DNA of 64,000 nucleotides from Polycyclovorans algicola TG408 (GCF_000711245.1 NZ_JOMH01000001.1:676830-740829), one strand, 5' to 3'. Counted from the stretch's first letter, positions 43,916 to 53,124 are shown. Translations and numbers: made by a program. Notes: a model not told the origin generated them from the letters alone.

Positions 43916-43955
43916 TCGTCGTCGACCTGCACCACACCAATTCGAGGGGACCGGC

Positions 43956-46901
43956 ATGGACACTGCCAACATTCAAACCCGCAACACCGAGCGCGCTGCC
44001 CAGCCGCCCCAGAACACCCACAACACGCTTGATGTCGCGGCCACCGCGCCCGGCGCGATTCGCGTGATCCGCCGCAACGGCAAGGTCACCGGCTTTGACG
44101 CCGCCAAGATCAACATTGCGCTGACCAAGGCCTTCCTCGCCGTCGAAGGCGGCCCGGCCGCCGCCAGCGCCCGCGTGCGGGATCTGGTCAAGGACATCAC
44201 CGAGCAGGTGGTGCAGGCCCTGACCCGTCACCTGAGCGGCGGCGGCACCCTGCACATTGAAGACATTCAAGACAAGGTCGAACTCGGCCTGATGCGCGCC
44301 GGCGAGCACAAGGTCGCCCGCGCCTACGTCATCTACCGTGACGAGCAGGCCAAGAAGCGCGCTGCCGAAGTTGCCGCCGTGCCCGCCGCCGCTGGTCCGC
44401 AAATTCACGTCAAGCGCGACGATGGTGCCGTGGTGCCACTGGACGTGGCGCGCATCCGCACCGTGGTCACCGAAGCCTGTGCCGGCCTGTCGGGCACGGC
44501 GGTTGAAGAGGTGGTCACTGCCGCGTTGCGCGATCTGTACGACGGCATCAGCGAAGCCGAACTCAGCCAGGCGCTGACCCTGGCCGCCCGCGCCCGCATC
44601 GAGAAAGAGCCCAACTACACCTACGCCTCGGCGCGGCTGCTGCTGGACGCCATGCGCCACGAAGCGCTGAAGTTTCTCGACCTGCCGGACAGCCGCCCCA
44701 CCTTCGAAGAAATGAAGCCGGCCTACCCCGAGTACTTCCGCGCCTTCATCCACAAGGCGGTGGATCTGGAACTGCTGGACCCCAAACTGGCGCTCTACGA
44801 CCTGGACGCGCTGGGCAAGGCGCTGCTGGCCGACCGTGACGCGCAGTTCGACTACCTGGGCCTGCAAACCCTGTACGACCGTTACTTCATCCACAGCAAC
44901 AAGACCCGCTTCGAGCTGCCGCAGGCGTTCTTCATGCGCGTGGCCATGGGTCTGGCGATGAACGAAGTGGAACGCGAAGCCCGCGCCATCGAGTTCTACC
45001 AGCTGCTGTCGAGCTTCGACTTCATGAGCAGCACGCCCACCCTGTTCAACAGCGGCACGCTGCGCCCGCAGTTGTCGAGCTGCTACCTGACGCAGGTGCC
45101 GGATGACCTTGACGGCATCTTCGGCGCCATCAAGGACAACGCCCTGCTCTCCAAATTTGCCGGCGGTCTGGGCAATGACTGGACCTCGGTGCGCGGCATG
45201 GGCGGCTACATCAAGGGCACCAATGGCAAGTCCAATGGCGTCGTGCCGTTCCTGAAAGTGGCCAACGACACCGCCGTGGCGGTGAACCAGGGCGGCAAGC
45301 GCAAGGGCGCGGTCTGCGGGTACCTGGAAACCTGGCACCGCGACATCGAAGAATTCCTGGAACTGCGCAAGAACACCGGCGATGACCGTCGCCGCACGCA
45401 CGACATGAACACCGCCAACTGGGTGCCGGATCTGTTCATGAAGCGCGTCATGGAAGACGCGCCCTGGACCCTGTTCAGCCCGGAAGAAACGCCCGACCTG
45501 CACGATCTGATCGGCAGCGCCTTCGAGGCCCGTTACGCCCAGTACGAAAAGCTCGCCGACGAAGGCCGCATCAAGAACTTCAAGCGTCTGCCCGCCCTGC
45601 AGCTGTGGCGCAAGATGCTGTCGATGCTGTTCGAAACCGGCCACCCTTGGGTGACCTTCAAAGACCCCTGCAACCTGCGCAGCCCGCAGCAGCACGTGGG
45701 CGTGGTGCACAGCTCCAATCTCTGCACCGAGATCACCCTGAACACCAAGGCCGGTCAGGAAATTGCCGTGTGCAACCTGGGCTCGGTGAACCTGCCGCGC
45801 CACATCGAAAACGGCGTGCTGAATCTCGAAAAGCTCGAGAAGACCGTCACCACCGCCATGCGCATGCTGGATAACGTCATCGAGTACAACTACTACTCGG
45901 TGGCCACGGCGCGTAACTCCAACCTGCGCCACCGTCCGGTGGGCATGGGCCTGATGGGCTTCAACGGAGCGCTCTACAAACTGCGCCTCGCCTATGAATC
46001 GGACGACGCCATCCAGTTTGCCGACGATTCCATGGAAGCCATCAGCTACTTCGCCATCAAGGCGTCGAGTGGTTTGGCGGCCGAGCGCGGCAAGTACCCG
46101 AGCTTTGAGGGTTCGCTGTGGAGCCAGGGCATTCTGCCCATCGACTCCATCCGACTGCTGCGCGAAAGCCGCGGCCAGTACCTGACGCAGGACGAATCAC
46201 AGTCCGGCCGGTTTGACTGGAATGCCCTGCGCGAACAGGTCAAAACCGTGGGCATGCGCAACTCCAACACGATGGCCATTGCCCCCACCGCCACCATCGC
46301 CAACATCACCGGCGTGAGCCAGTCCATCGAACCCACGTACCAGAACCTGTACGTCAAATCGAACCTGTCGGGTGAGTTCACCGTGGTCAACGAATACCTG
46401 GTGAACGAGCTGAAGGCGCTGGACCTGTGGGACGAAGTCATGGCCCACGACCTGAAGTACTACGACGGCTCGGTGCAAACCATCGACCGCGTGCCGAGTG
46501 AGATCAAGGCGCTTTACAAGTGCGCCTTCGAAATCGACGCCAAGCGCCTGGTGGATGCCGGCAGCCGCCGCCAGAAATGGATCGACCAGGCCCAGAGCCT
46601 CAACCTGTACATGAGCCAGCCCAACGGCAAGAAGCTGGATGAGCTGTACAAGCACGCCTGGGTGTCGGGGCTGAAAACCACCTACTACCTCCGCACCATG
46701 GGCGCCACGCACAGCGAGAAGTCCACCATCAGCGATGGCCGCCTCAACAGCGTGGGCCAGGGTGCCAGCGGCGGAGTCGGTGCGGTAAGCGCCAAGCCCG
46801 CGAGCACCCCGCCCCCCGCCGTCGTCATGGCCCCCGCCAGCGACATTGGCAGCGCCAAGGTCTGCTCGATTCTCGATCCCGACTGCGAAGCCTGCCAGTA
46901 A
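43956..46901 (+). CDS. nrdA: Ribonucleoside-diphosphate reductase alpha subunit (class Ia)
   Basis: The 981-residue catalytic subunit reduces NDPs to dNDPs. It has two N-terminal ATP-cones in tandem: VIRRNGKVTGFDAAKINIAL and VKRDDGAVVPLDVARIRTVV. The 10-stranded barrel has LSSCYLTQVPDD, the radical-site region NLCTEITLNT and CNLGSVNLP, and the C-terminal redox pair is in DCEACQ. The start is ATG 43956 with GAGGGG upstream; a reading from 43842 is rejected. The length exceeds E. coli NrdA (761) because of the extra cone and insertions. It is followed by nrdB after 182 bases that contain a palindromic repeat. Confidence 0.97.
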   Translation: MDTANIQTRNTERAAQPPQNTHNTLDVAATAPGAIRVIRRNGKVTGFDAAKINIALTKAFLAVEGGPAAASARVRDLVKDITEQVVQALTRHLSGGGTLHIEDIQDKVELGLMRAGEHKVARAYVIYRDEQAKKRAAEVAAVPAAAGPQIHVKRDDGAVVPLDVARIRTVVTEACAGLSGTAVEEVVTAALRDLYDGISEAELSQALTLAARARIEKEPNYTYASARLLLDAMRHEALKFLDLPDSRPTFEEMKPAYPEYFRAFIHKAVDLELLDPKLALYDLDALGKALLADRDAQFDYLGLQTLYDRYFIHSNKTRFELPQAFFMRVAMGLAMNEVEREARAIEFYQLLSSFDFMSSTPTLFNSGTLRPQLSSCYLTQVPDDLDGIFGAIKDNALLSKFAGGLGNDWTSVRGMGGYIKGTNGKSNGVVPFLKVANDTAVAVNQGGKRKGAVCGYLETWHRDIEEFLELRKNTGDDRRRTHDMNTANWVPDLFMKRVMEDAPWTLFSPEETPDLHDLIGSAFEARYAQYEKLADEGRIKNFKRLPALQLWRKMLSMLFETGHPWVTFKDPCNLRSPQQHVGVVHSSNLCTEITLNTKAGQEIAVCNLGSVNLPRHIENGVLNLEKLEKTVTTAMRMLDNVIEYNYYSVATARNSNLRHRPVGMGLMGFNGALYKLRLAYESDDAIQFADDSMEAISYFAIKASSGLAAERGKYPSFEGSLWSQGILPIDSIRLLRESRGQYLTQDESQSGRFDWNALREQVKTVGMRNSNTMAIAPTATIANITGVSQSIEPTYQNLYVKSNLSGEFTVVNEYLVNELKALDLWDEVMAHDLKYYDGSVQTIDRVPSEIKALYKCAFEIDAKRLVDAGSRRQKWIDQAQSLNLYMSQPNGKKLDELYKHAWVSGLKTTYYLRTMGATHSEKSTISDGRLNSVGQGASGGVGAVSAKPASTPPPAVVMAPASDIGSAKVCSILDPDCEACQ

Positions 46902-46924
46902 GGCGCGCGGATAAACCTACAGAA

Positions 46925-47058
46925 AAGCTTTAACGCAAAGGCGCAAAGGACAAAAGAAAGGACGCAAAGTCAAAACACAAGGTGAAGCACATCGTTCTTC
47001 TTTTCTGCTTTTCCTTTGCGTCCTTGTTGTACCCCTTCGCGCCTTTGCGTTGAACGCT
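46925..47058. repeat. Dispersed palindromic GCAAAGG repeat element, copy 2
   Basis: The left arm (about 46931-46969) and right arm (about 47023-47056) are inverted repeats built from tandem CGCAAAGG units, closely similar to the element at 2801-2913, including the outer ends. It lies between nrdA and nrdB, so the shared transcript would carry a long stem-loop between the two cistrons. The central ~50 bases are not conserved between the copies. Confidence 0.8.
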
Positions 47059-47083
47059 GTAAACACCAGATTTGGAGATTCAC

Positions 47084-48226
47084 ATGCTTGATTGGGACGA
47101 CACCCCCGCCACCCGCACCCAGCCCGCTTCGGCGACTGCCAAGCCGCCGCATGCGCCCGTTGCCGACGTGGCCGGCGCCAGCGGCCTTGAAGACGTGCAA
47201 ATGGGCGCCCGCCGCATCCAGGTCGATGACAAGAAAATCATCAACTGCCGCGCCGACCTCAACCAGCTCGTGCCCTTCAAATACAAGTGGGCATGGGACA
47301 AGTACCTGAGCGCGTGCAACAACCACTGGATGCCGCAAGAAGTGAACATGAGCGCCGACATCGCGCTCTGGCAAGACCCCAACGGCCTGACCGACGACGA
47401 GCGCATGATCATCAAGCGCAGCCTCGGCTTCTTCAGCACCGCGGACTCACTGGTCGCCAACAACCTGGTGCTGGCTGTGTACCGCCACCTCACCAACCCC
47501 GAGTGCCGCCAGTACCTGCTGCGCCAGGCGTTTGAAGAGGCCATCCACACCCACGCCTACCAGTACTGCATCGAAAGCCTGGGCCTGGACGAAGCCGAAG
47601 TCTTCAACATGTACCGCGAAGTGCCGTCGATTCACGACAAGGCCGCGTGGGCGCTGCCATACACCCAGAGCCTGGCCGACCAGGAATTCCACACCGGCAC
47701 GCCCGAAAACGACCAGCGCTTCCTGCGCGACATGATCGCCTTCTATGTCGTGTTCGAAGGCATCTTCTTCTACGTCGGCTTCGTGCAACTGCTCAGCTTC
47801 GGCCGCCGCAACAAAATGGTCGGCACCAGCGAACAGATCCAATACATCATGCGCGACGAGTCCATGCACATGAACTTCGGCATCGACGTGATCAACCAGA
47901 TCAAGGTCGAAAACCCGCACCTGTGGACACCCGAGTTCCAGAGAGAAATCGCCGGCATGTTGCGCGAAGCCACCGAGCTGGAAATCAAGTACGCCCACGA
48001 CACCATGCCCCGCGGCGTGCTGGGCCTGAACGCCAGCATGTTCAATGAGTACATGAAATTCATCGCCAACCGCCGCTGCGCCCAGATCGGCATCGCGCCG
48101 CTCTACCCGGCCGCTGAAAACCCCTTCCCCTGGATGAGCGAGGTGATGGACCTCAAGAAGGAGAAGAATTTCTTCGAGACGCGGGTGACCGAGTATCAGA
48201 CGGGTGGGGCTTTGAGTTGGGATTGA
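47084..48226 (+). CDS. nrdB: Ribonucleoside-diphosphate reductase beta subunit (class Ia)
   Basis: The 380-residue di-iron protein houses the tyrosyl radical. Iron-ligand regions [19 protein letters not shown] and [18 protein letters not shown] are present, and the C-terminal peptide ends in [16 protein letters not shown], the part that binds NrdA. The start is ATG 47084 with GGAG about 7 bases upstream. It is in an operon with nrdA across a repeat element. Confidence 0.97.
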   Translation: MLDWDDTPATRTQPASATAKPPHAPVADVAGASGLEDVQMGARRIQVDDKKIINCRADLNQLVPFKYKWAWDKYLSACNNHWMPQEVNMSADIALWQDPNGLTDDERMIIKRSLGFFSTADSLVANNLVLAVYRHLTNPECRQYLLRQAFEEAIHTHAYQYCIESLGLDEAEVFNMYREVPSIHDKAAWALPYTQSLADQEFHTGTPENDQRFLRDMIAFYVVFEGIFFYVGFVQLLSFGRRNKMVGTSEQIQYIMRDESMHMNFGIDVINQIKVENPHLWTPEFQREIAGMLREATELEIKYAHDTMPRGVLGLNASMFNEYMKFIANRRCAQIGIAPLYPAAENPFPWMSEVMDLKKEKNFFETRVTEYQTGGALSWD

Positions 48227-48265
48227 GTTAATCCAAGCTCACCCTTCGCATTTCGGAGGCATGAT

Positions 48266-49168
48266 ATGAAATACAATCGAGACCGTAATCAGCAGATAAT
48301 TGCCGATAGGCAACGATTGCGGAATCCATATGCACACCTTGATGCGAATGGCAAGCTTGATGCCGTAATGGCCTTGGACGTATGGGCGTCGCAAAATCCT
48401 TATGCCAGCCTCGCAATAAATGGAGTACCGCAACCATTAGCATCATTAAATAGTCGGACGAATTTAATCGATGCGCAGGCGCTGTTTATAAGCACTCAGC
48501 GAAGGGATATCGAAGAAAGCGCCAATCGGCTATTGCGATATCGTTGGGAGCAGCACGGAGGCAAAGGTGTAGACCCGATTCTCATGATCAATGTGAAAGC
48601 AGCGGCGGAAGCCCTGGGAATATCCTTAATAGAGGTAGACCCAATGGGCCTGATAACTACCGAGGCTGGGGAGGCTGAAATAGCCGCGACTCTTGACAGG
48701 CATCAGAAAACGATTCGCATTTCAACAAGGCCAGACAAACGAACTCAGAACTTCACGGCGGCTCATGAGCTTGGTCACTGGATTCTCCATCGCGATCAGA
48801 TTCAGTATCACCGTGACCTCCCGGTTATCGATAGCAGAACGAGAAGCCATAGCCCAATCGAACGGCAAGCCAATTGGTTCGCTGTGGCCTTTTTAATGCC
48901 CAGCAGACTGGTGAAGCGAAAGTTTAGGGAGCGCTTCGGCGAGAATATTCCATTCAAACTATCAACTGACAATGCTGTCGGCTTGACTCGAAGCAGCTAT
49001 GTCCAGCTCCTTCGTAAAACGCCCTCAATTGAGGAGTTGGCCTTTATTATGGCCAAGGCTGAATTTTTCCACGGAGATCGGTTTATCTCTTTGGCCGATG
49101 AATTTAATGTCAATGTTAGTGCAATGGCATATCGATTGATCGAGTTAAAATTAATGAAGGCTTCCTAA
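48266..49168 (+). CDS. ImmA/IrrE-family metallopeptidase
   Basis: The 300-residue protein has the zincin motif H167-E-L-G-H171 in AAHELGHWILHRDQ, followed by the typical ERQANWFAVAFLMPSR and a helical C-terminal part (VNVSAMAYRLIELKL), the order seen in ImmA/IrrE (DUF955) proteins. Such peptidases cleave repressors in mobile elements or stress systems. The N-terminal ~95 residues are not recognised. CGGAGG precedes the ATG by 7 bases. The DNA is visibly more AT-rich than the flanking nrd genes, suggesting acquisition. No XRE-type repressor partner lies next to it. It starts 40 bases after nrdB. Confidence 0.85.
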   Translation: MKYNRDRNQQIIADRQRLRNPYAHLDANGKLDAVMALDVWASQNPYASLAINGVPQPLASLNSRTNLIDAQALFISTQRRDIEESANRLLRYRWEQHGGKGVDPILMINVKAAAEALGISLIEVDPMGLITTEAGEAEIAATLDRHQKTIRISTRPDKRTQNFTAAHELGHWILHRDQIQYHRDLPVIDSRTRSHSPIERQANWFAVAFLMPSRLVKRKFRERFGENIPFKLSTDNAVGLTRSSYVQLLRKTPSIEELAFIMAKAEFFHGDRFISLADEFNVNVSAMAYRLIELKLMKAS

Positions 49169-49294
49169 TGGAGGCTGTACAAAAGTTTCATTTAAAATCT
49201 CAAGTCAGATTATTGGAGTCGACTGCGGCCTCGTTATCAAGCTAACGTATAGCCCGAACATTTAATTGGTTCTTGGGAAGTTCAGATAAATTCT

Positions 49295-50068
49295 ATGCGC
49301 ACGGGTAACTGGACCAAAGATCAGCTGAAGCTCGCGTTCCATTTGTACTGTCAGCTTCCGTTCGGACGCCTCCACAATAGAAACCCAGAGGTGATTGAGT
49401 TGGCCAAACTCATCGGCCGCACTCCCTCCGCAGTGGCAATGAAGCTGGTCAACTTAGCTTCGCTTGATCCTTCAATTGTGAGCACCGGGCGCTCAGGTCT
49501 GGGAAATGCATCTTCTCTGGATAGGGAAGTTTGGGCTGAGTTCGATGCTGACTGGGAAGGGCTTGCGGTGGAATGCCAACGTTTGCGTTTAGAACGTGGT
49601 GCTTCTGCGCCAGTTGTTTTGGCTGACCCGGATGATGATCCCATCGGCGCCTTCACAGGCGAGACCAAGGCGGTGCTCACCGAGAGGCGAGTCAAGCAGT
49701 CGTTCTTTAGGCGAGCAGTGCTCAGCGGATACCGGGGGCGTTGCTGCATTAGCGGAGTCTCGGTTCCCCAACTGCTGGTCGCCAGTCACATCGTGCCGTG
49801 GAGCCAAGACAAAGCGAACCGGCTAAACCCTCGCAACGGCCTTTGTCTGTCAGCGATTCACGACCGAGCCTTTGATCAGGGGTTGATCGGGTTGACCGAT
49901 GACTTCCGCTTGATTGTCTCGACCGTAATCAAGAAGAAGGGTGATCCGTTCTTGAGCACCGTGCTGGTCGCCGAGGAAGGTAAGAAGATTGAGCTGCCCG
50001 AGCGCTTTTTACCGAGCGTTGAGTTCATTCAGAAACATCGAAAAGACGTCATGCAGACCTATGACTGA
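49295..50068 (+). CDS. HNH endonuclease
   Basis: The 257-residue protein's C-terminal half has the HNH fold: RCCISGVSVPQLLVASHIVPW, then NRLNPRNGLCLSAIHDRAFDQ, with the H, N and H residues in place (this variant has CCISG instead of two CxxC pairs). The N-terminal ~100 residues look like a DNA-binding helical region (LAKLIGRTPSAVAMKLVNL). This architecture is common in putative restriction endonucleases. The small gene that follows begins inside its last codons (ATGACTGA), implying coupled translation. The 126-base AT-rich gap upstream holds the likely promoter; no operator is obvious. Confidence 0.83.
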   Translation: MRTGNWTKDQLKLAFHLYCQLPFGRLHNRNPEVIELAKLIGRTPSAVAMKLVNLASLDPSIVSTGRSGLGNASSLDREVWAEFDADWEGLAVECQRLRLERGASAPVVLADPDDDPIGAFTGETKAVLTERRVKQSFFRRAVLSGYRGRCCISGVSVPQLLVASHIVPWSQDKANRLNPRNGLCLSAIHDRAFDQGLIGLTDDFRLIVSTVIKKKGDPFLSTVLVAEEGKKIELPERFLPSVEFIQKHRKDVMQTYD

Positions 50069-50477
50069 CGCTCCATCTCTGCAAGGAATACCAGCGGGTT
50101 GCGTAGATATGCTGTTGATCTGTGAGGACATATTCGACCGCCGCTTCAAGCCCATGAAGCACCCGGAAGCGTGCCATGAGGTATGGGGTGGATTGGGCAT
50201 CGAAACATATGGCGATGATTGGGCGTTGGTTAAGCGGCTGGACCCCGAGCGGATCTGGACTGTTGTCGACAGCGATGAGGACTATCGTCAGTGGATTCTT
50301 CCGGGCATTCATCACGTGAACCGGGTGGTCTACCTCTACACGCGACATCGACACTATTTCGCGCCGATCGAAGTTGAAGTTGAGGACTTATCCTCGAGCA
50401 GCGACACACCCGATCTTCTGCTGCAAGCCAAGGATGTGGACCGCCTACTTCGACGAACAAGACGTGCTTGCCGCTGA
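50061..50477 (+). CDS. Small acidic protein coupled to the HNH endonuclease
   Basis: This 138-residue protein was not recognised. It starts at ATG 50061, overlapping the HNH stop by 8 bases. It is acidic with many Asp, Glu and Trp (WALVKRLDPERIWTVVDSDED, GIHHVNRVVYLYTRH). The last residues (RLLRRTRRACR) differ in character. Reading one base further along from about 50441 gives AYFDEQDVLAAEVEINIL, which looks more protein-like, so a 1-base indel may have changed the true C-terminus. Translational coupling suggests a partner role (immunity, modifier or specificity), but that is inference. Confidence 0.55.
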   Translation: MTDAPSLQGIPAGCVDMLLICEDIFDRRFKPMKHPEACHEVWGGLGIETYGDDWALVKRLDPERIWTVVDSDEDYRQWILPGIHHVNRVVYLYTRHRHYFAPIEVEVEDLSSSSDTPDLLLQAKDVDRLLRRTRRACR

Positions 50478-50634
50478 AGTAGAAATAAACATTCTGCAAA
50501 GACGTCGTGTGGAGGTATTCCGCCCCAATCCGCCCCAATCCGTGCCACTCGCTAGTCCCAGGTCCCAACGAGACGGACGTGCCGTACGCGTGCCGAAATG
50601 GGGGGCTACGGCAGCGCCGCCGTCGAGTGCGTTC

Positions 50635-51348
50635 CTACCCGCCCGATTCCCAAGAACAGGGACGCAACAAGTCCGCCGAATAGTATTGAGTCTGCTTCAG
50701 ATAACCCTGCAGCCTGACGCCGGTGTGGTCGGTCACCGTTGTGCACGCACCGTAGATCTCGGGCGCGCCTTGTCGCCCCAATGCGCTGGGCGTGAAGACG
50801 GCCAGGTTGCAGTTCTGGCTGCGCGTGGCATCAGGCACCAGAGCACTGGGAAACCGTATGGCGTCAGCGCCGGCAGCGCGTACTTGCGTGCCGAAGGGTT
50901 GGCTGTGCCCCCACGACTGCGGGTCAACAAATAGATCGACGTCGGGGTGGGCTGAAATATCGACGAGGCGATCCGTCGAGAGCTTCGCGCGGATCACCGT
51001 GAACTCGCGCCGTATGGGAGACGGTGGCGGCACCGCCATGTCCTGAAAGAACTTGAAGCTGTAAAACGCCGCTTCGGCCTCAAGTGCCGTCAGGGTTTCG
51101 CTGGCGTAGAAGATGCCGCGTTCATGCCGCCTTCCGAACCGGCTGCCGTAGGGCAGCGGTGGGTAGCGAAACGGCGAGCGCATTAACCAATGGAGCCCCT
51201 GCGCATCGCCGATTGGCGGCTTGCTGTCCTCCAACAGTTCTTCGAGCCGGACCTGGTCGGCCTGACTGTCGACGAGTTCGCTGGTGGTGATCTGGCTTTG
51301 CCGTTCCACATACCGCAGAACAGGCCCCTTGTAGCGTTGCCAATCCAT
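50635..51348 (-). CDS. RES-domain toxin
   Basis: The 237-residue protein has RES-family features: LRYVERQ near the start, the Arg-Tyr-Gly block RFGRRHERGIFYASETLTALEAEAAF with the conserved Arg, Tyr and Glu, and DAIRFPSA later. RES toxins are ADP-ribosyltransferase-fold enzymes that deplete NAD+. The start ATG at 51348 overlaps the stop of the antitoxin gene by one base (TGATG), the usual coupling in RES-Xre modules. A longer reading to 51534 runs into the antitoxin and is rejected. The 157-base gap downstream (50478-50634) holds only a 10-bp tandem repeat. Confidence 0.88.
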   Translation of the reverse strand: MDWQRYKGPVLRYVERQSQITTSELVDSQADQVRLEELLEDSKPPIGDAQGLHWLMRSPFRYPPLPYGSRFGRRHERGIFYASETLTALEAEAAFYSFKFFQDMAVPPPSPIRREFTVIRAKLSTDRLVDISAHPDVDLFVDPQSWGHSQPFGTQVRAAGADAIRFPSALVPDATRSQNCNLAVFTPSALGRQGAPEIYGACTTVTDHTGVRLQGYLKQTQYYSADLLRPCSWESGG

Positions 51349-51713
51349 CAGACCTTCGCGCGTGAGGCGTCGAGGTACTGCACGGTCTGGACCAGGCCGG
51401 GCACGGTTTTCATCAGGTCTTTGGGAACGCCTTGCAGTCCGCGGTTTTCGGTTCTGACCCAGTGCGCCATGTTGGCGGTGTCCTGCCCCATGATTGCCGC
51501 GAGAGAACGCGTCGCGCGCAGCAACAGCATGCATATTTCCAGTTGTTTCCCCGTCAAAGCAGCGTTTTTGCGGGAGAACATCTCGCGACGTACGCCGATG
51601 ATCTCGCCGAGATCCTGATGGGTCAGCCCCAGATTCACCGCAGCACGCCGGGTCGCTTCCTGAAGGATGCGCTGGTCATCCGCTGTGGGGGCCTTTGTTG
51701 CGACTTGGGTCAT
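51348..51713 (-). CDS. Xre/MbcA/ParS-type antitoxin (DUF2384)
   Basis: The 121-residue protein has a central helix-turn-helix (LGLTHQDLGEIIGVRREMFSR) and a C-terminal toxin-binding domain (AAIMGQDTANMAHWVRTEN, GVPKDLMKTVPGLVQTVQYL) typical of RES partners. It is the first gene of the module and probably represses it: an inverted repeat overlaps the promoter just upstream. Confidence 0.9.
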   Translation of the reverse strand: MTQVATKAPTADDQRILQEATRRAAVNLGLTHQDLGEIIGVRREMFSRKNAALTGKQLEICMLLLRATRSLAAIMGQDTANMAHWVRTENRGLQGVPKDLMKTVPGLVQTVQYLDASRAKV

Positions 51714-51737
51714 GGCCGTCTCCGCGCTATGTCTAGA

Positions 51738-51776
51738 CGCACATAGTTATCATAAATGTGCGATCAGGCACAGCAA
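51738..51776 (-). promoter_or_regulatory. Promoter and operator of the Xre-RES module
   Basis: On the minus strand TTGCTG (51771-51776) and TATGAT (51749-51754) are 16 bases apart, about 36 bases before the antitoxin ATG. The inverted repeat CGCACAT...ATGTGCG (51738-51744 and 51756-51762) straddles the -10 element, so a bound Xre dimer would block RNA polymerase. Confidence 0.65.
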
Positions 51777-51795
51777 GGACACCTTCGCTCCAGCG

Positions 51796-53097
51796 TCATT
51801 CGCCCGATGCGGCAGCACGCGCCAGCGCACGAAGGGTTGACCACACGCGGTTGTCAGCCTCCACCCGCTGCCAGAACTGCGTCGCCGCCGAACGTGCCGA
51901 CGACCATTGCGACACGGCGAACGGCGGCGGCGCGGGTGTTCGCCACTCCGGTGCGTTGACGGCCCCGTCTGCGGCGGGGGCGTAGCGCATGGGCAGCATG
52001 TCGTAGGCCGGTGCGAGGCCAAAGCTGCGTCCGCCGTCGTGAAACAGCGACAGGTTGCCGAAGTGCATGTCGGTATTGGCAATGCAGGTACCGAAGGCCT
52101 GCAGCCATGCGATGTGGTCGGCGTCTTGCCGTGACAGGCGGCGAAGGCCGACCAGTGCACGCGCGGTGTGGGACCAGTCCTTGCGCTGGCCGACGAACTG
52201 GTCGTCCACTGAGCCGAGCGAGATCAGGCCCTGGCGGCCTCGGGCGCCCATGCGGTCGAAGCGCGTCACCTCCAGAAACAGTCGACCCCCCACCTCCAGC
52301 AGGCTGCTTTCGGCGGCGGGGACGCCAGCTTCGGCAACGGTTTGCAACGCCAGGTGTTCGCAGATGAGCAGGTCAGCCCAGCGTCGGCCTACCGCTGTCG
52401 TCAGCGCGCCGGAGAACTTCACCAATACGTGGCGAGTGCCGTTTCGGTCATTGATTTGTGTGGTGAACTTGGGTTGCTCGCCACCCGCCGAGCTGCCGGG
52501 CAGCTCACCGGCCAGTGCCTGCTCGGCCAGTCGTGGGTACCGCGTCTTGCGGTCGGCAGAATCAATGACGTCATCATGTTGCGTCTGCGCCCACCGGGCG
52601 AAGGCGTCCTCTCCCACGATCAGGTTGCCGGCTAAATCGTCGCCCCGGCGGGCGATGGCGATCAGTGCGTGGTCGTCGTTCCAATCGGTCAGTCGTGCAG
52701 GCAGGCCCAGCGCGTCATGACGACGAACGAAGCTGCAGCCAATGAAGCCCTGCGGTCGCATGTCATTGAGAAACCAGGGCAGGCCGGGATAAATCTCAGT
52801 GTGCCGCTGCTCGCGATCCTCGAAGACCATGCCGCCATAAATGGGCGACAACAGGCCGATTTCTTGCGCGTCACCGTTGGCATTCACGCGATACACCGGC
52901 AGGTCGGGTGCCAGACCTGGTATCGGCCGCCGACGCGCGTATTGAGTGGCACGGGCGCGCCCCACAATCAGCACCTCGGCCGCATTTCCGGCCACCAGCC
53001 GAGAGATGGCCGGCTGGCTCAGGCCAAGCCGCGCCTGCAGCGCATCGCTGCGAGCGGGGCCAGCGGTCAGCAGTTGGATCAAGTTGGGATCGGACAT
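51796..53097 (-). CDS. yjjJ: HipA-family toxin kinase of the YjjJ type
   Basis: The 433-residue protein has an N-terminal winged helix (about 1-50: LTAGPARSDALQARLGLSQPAISRLVAG), a HipA N-domain and a HipA kinase core. The core has the P-loop-like SSAGGEQPKF, catalytic N-T-D-M-H-F-G-N (NTDMHFGNLSLF) and the metal-binding Asp in LAPAYDML. E. coli YjjJ has this same layout, with the antitoxin-like DNA-binding part fused to the toxin. No separate HipB gene is present, in agreement. Imperfect direct repeats lie upstream at 53125-53222. Confidence 0.85.
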   Translation of the reverse strand: MSDPNLIQLLTAGPARSDALQARLGLSQPAISRLVAGNAAEVLIVGRARATQYARRRPIPGLAPDLPVYRVNANGDAQEIGLLSPIYGGMVFEDREQRHTEIYPGLPWFLNDMRPQGFIGCSFVRRHDALGLPARLTDWNDDHALIAIARRGDDLAGNLIVGEDAFARWAQTQHDDVIDSADRKTRYPRLAEQALAGELPGSSAGGEQPKFTTQINDRNGTRHVLVKFSGALTTAVGRRWADLLICEHLALQTVAEAGVPAAESSLLEVGGRLFLEVTRFDRMGARGRQGLISLGSVDDQFVGQRKDWSHTARALVGLRRLSRQDADHIAWLQAFGTCIANTDMHFGNLSLFHDGGRSFGLAPAYDMLPMRYAPAADGAVNAPEWRTPAPPPFAVSQWSSARSAATQFWQRVEADNRVWSTLRALARAAASGE

Positions 53098-53124
53098 CTG
53101 ATGACGTGTTCGAATCGATATGTG

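Noticed and set aside
43785-45932. 715-codon open frame on the minus strand opposite nrdA
   Set aside because: Antisense shadow of nrdA in GC-rich DNA; no motif, no ribosome site, and the nrdA reading is unmistakable.
49169-49294. Integron attC-like site (GCTAACG...TAGC) in the gap before the HNH gene
   Set aside because: Only a short core-like match; no full attC folding pattern and no integrase nearby.
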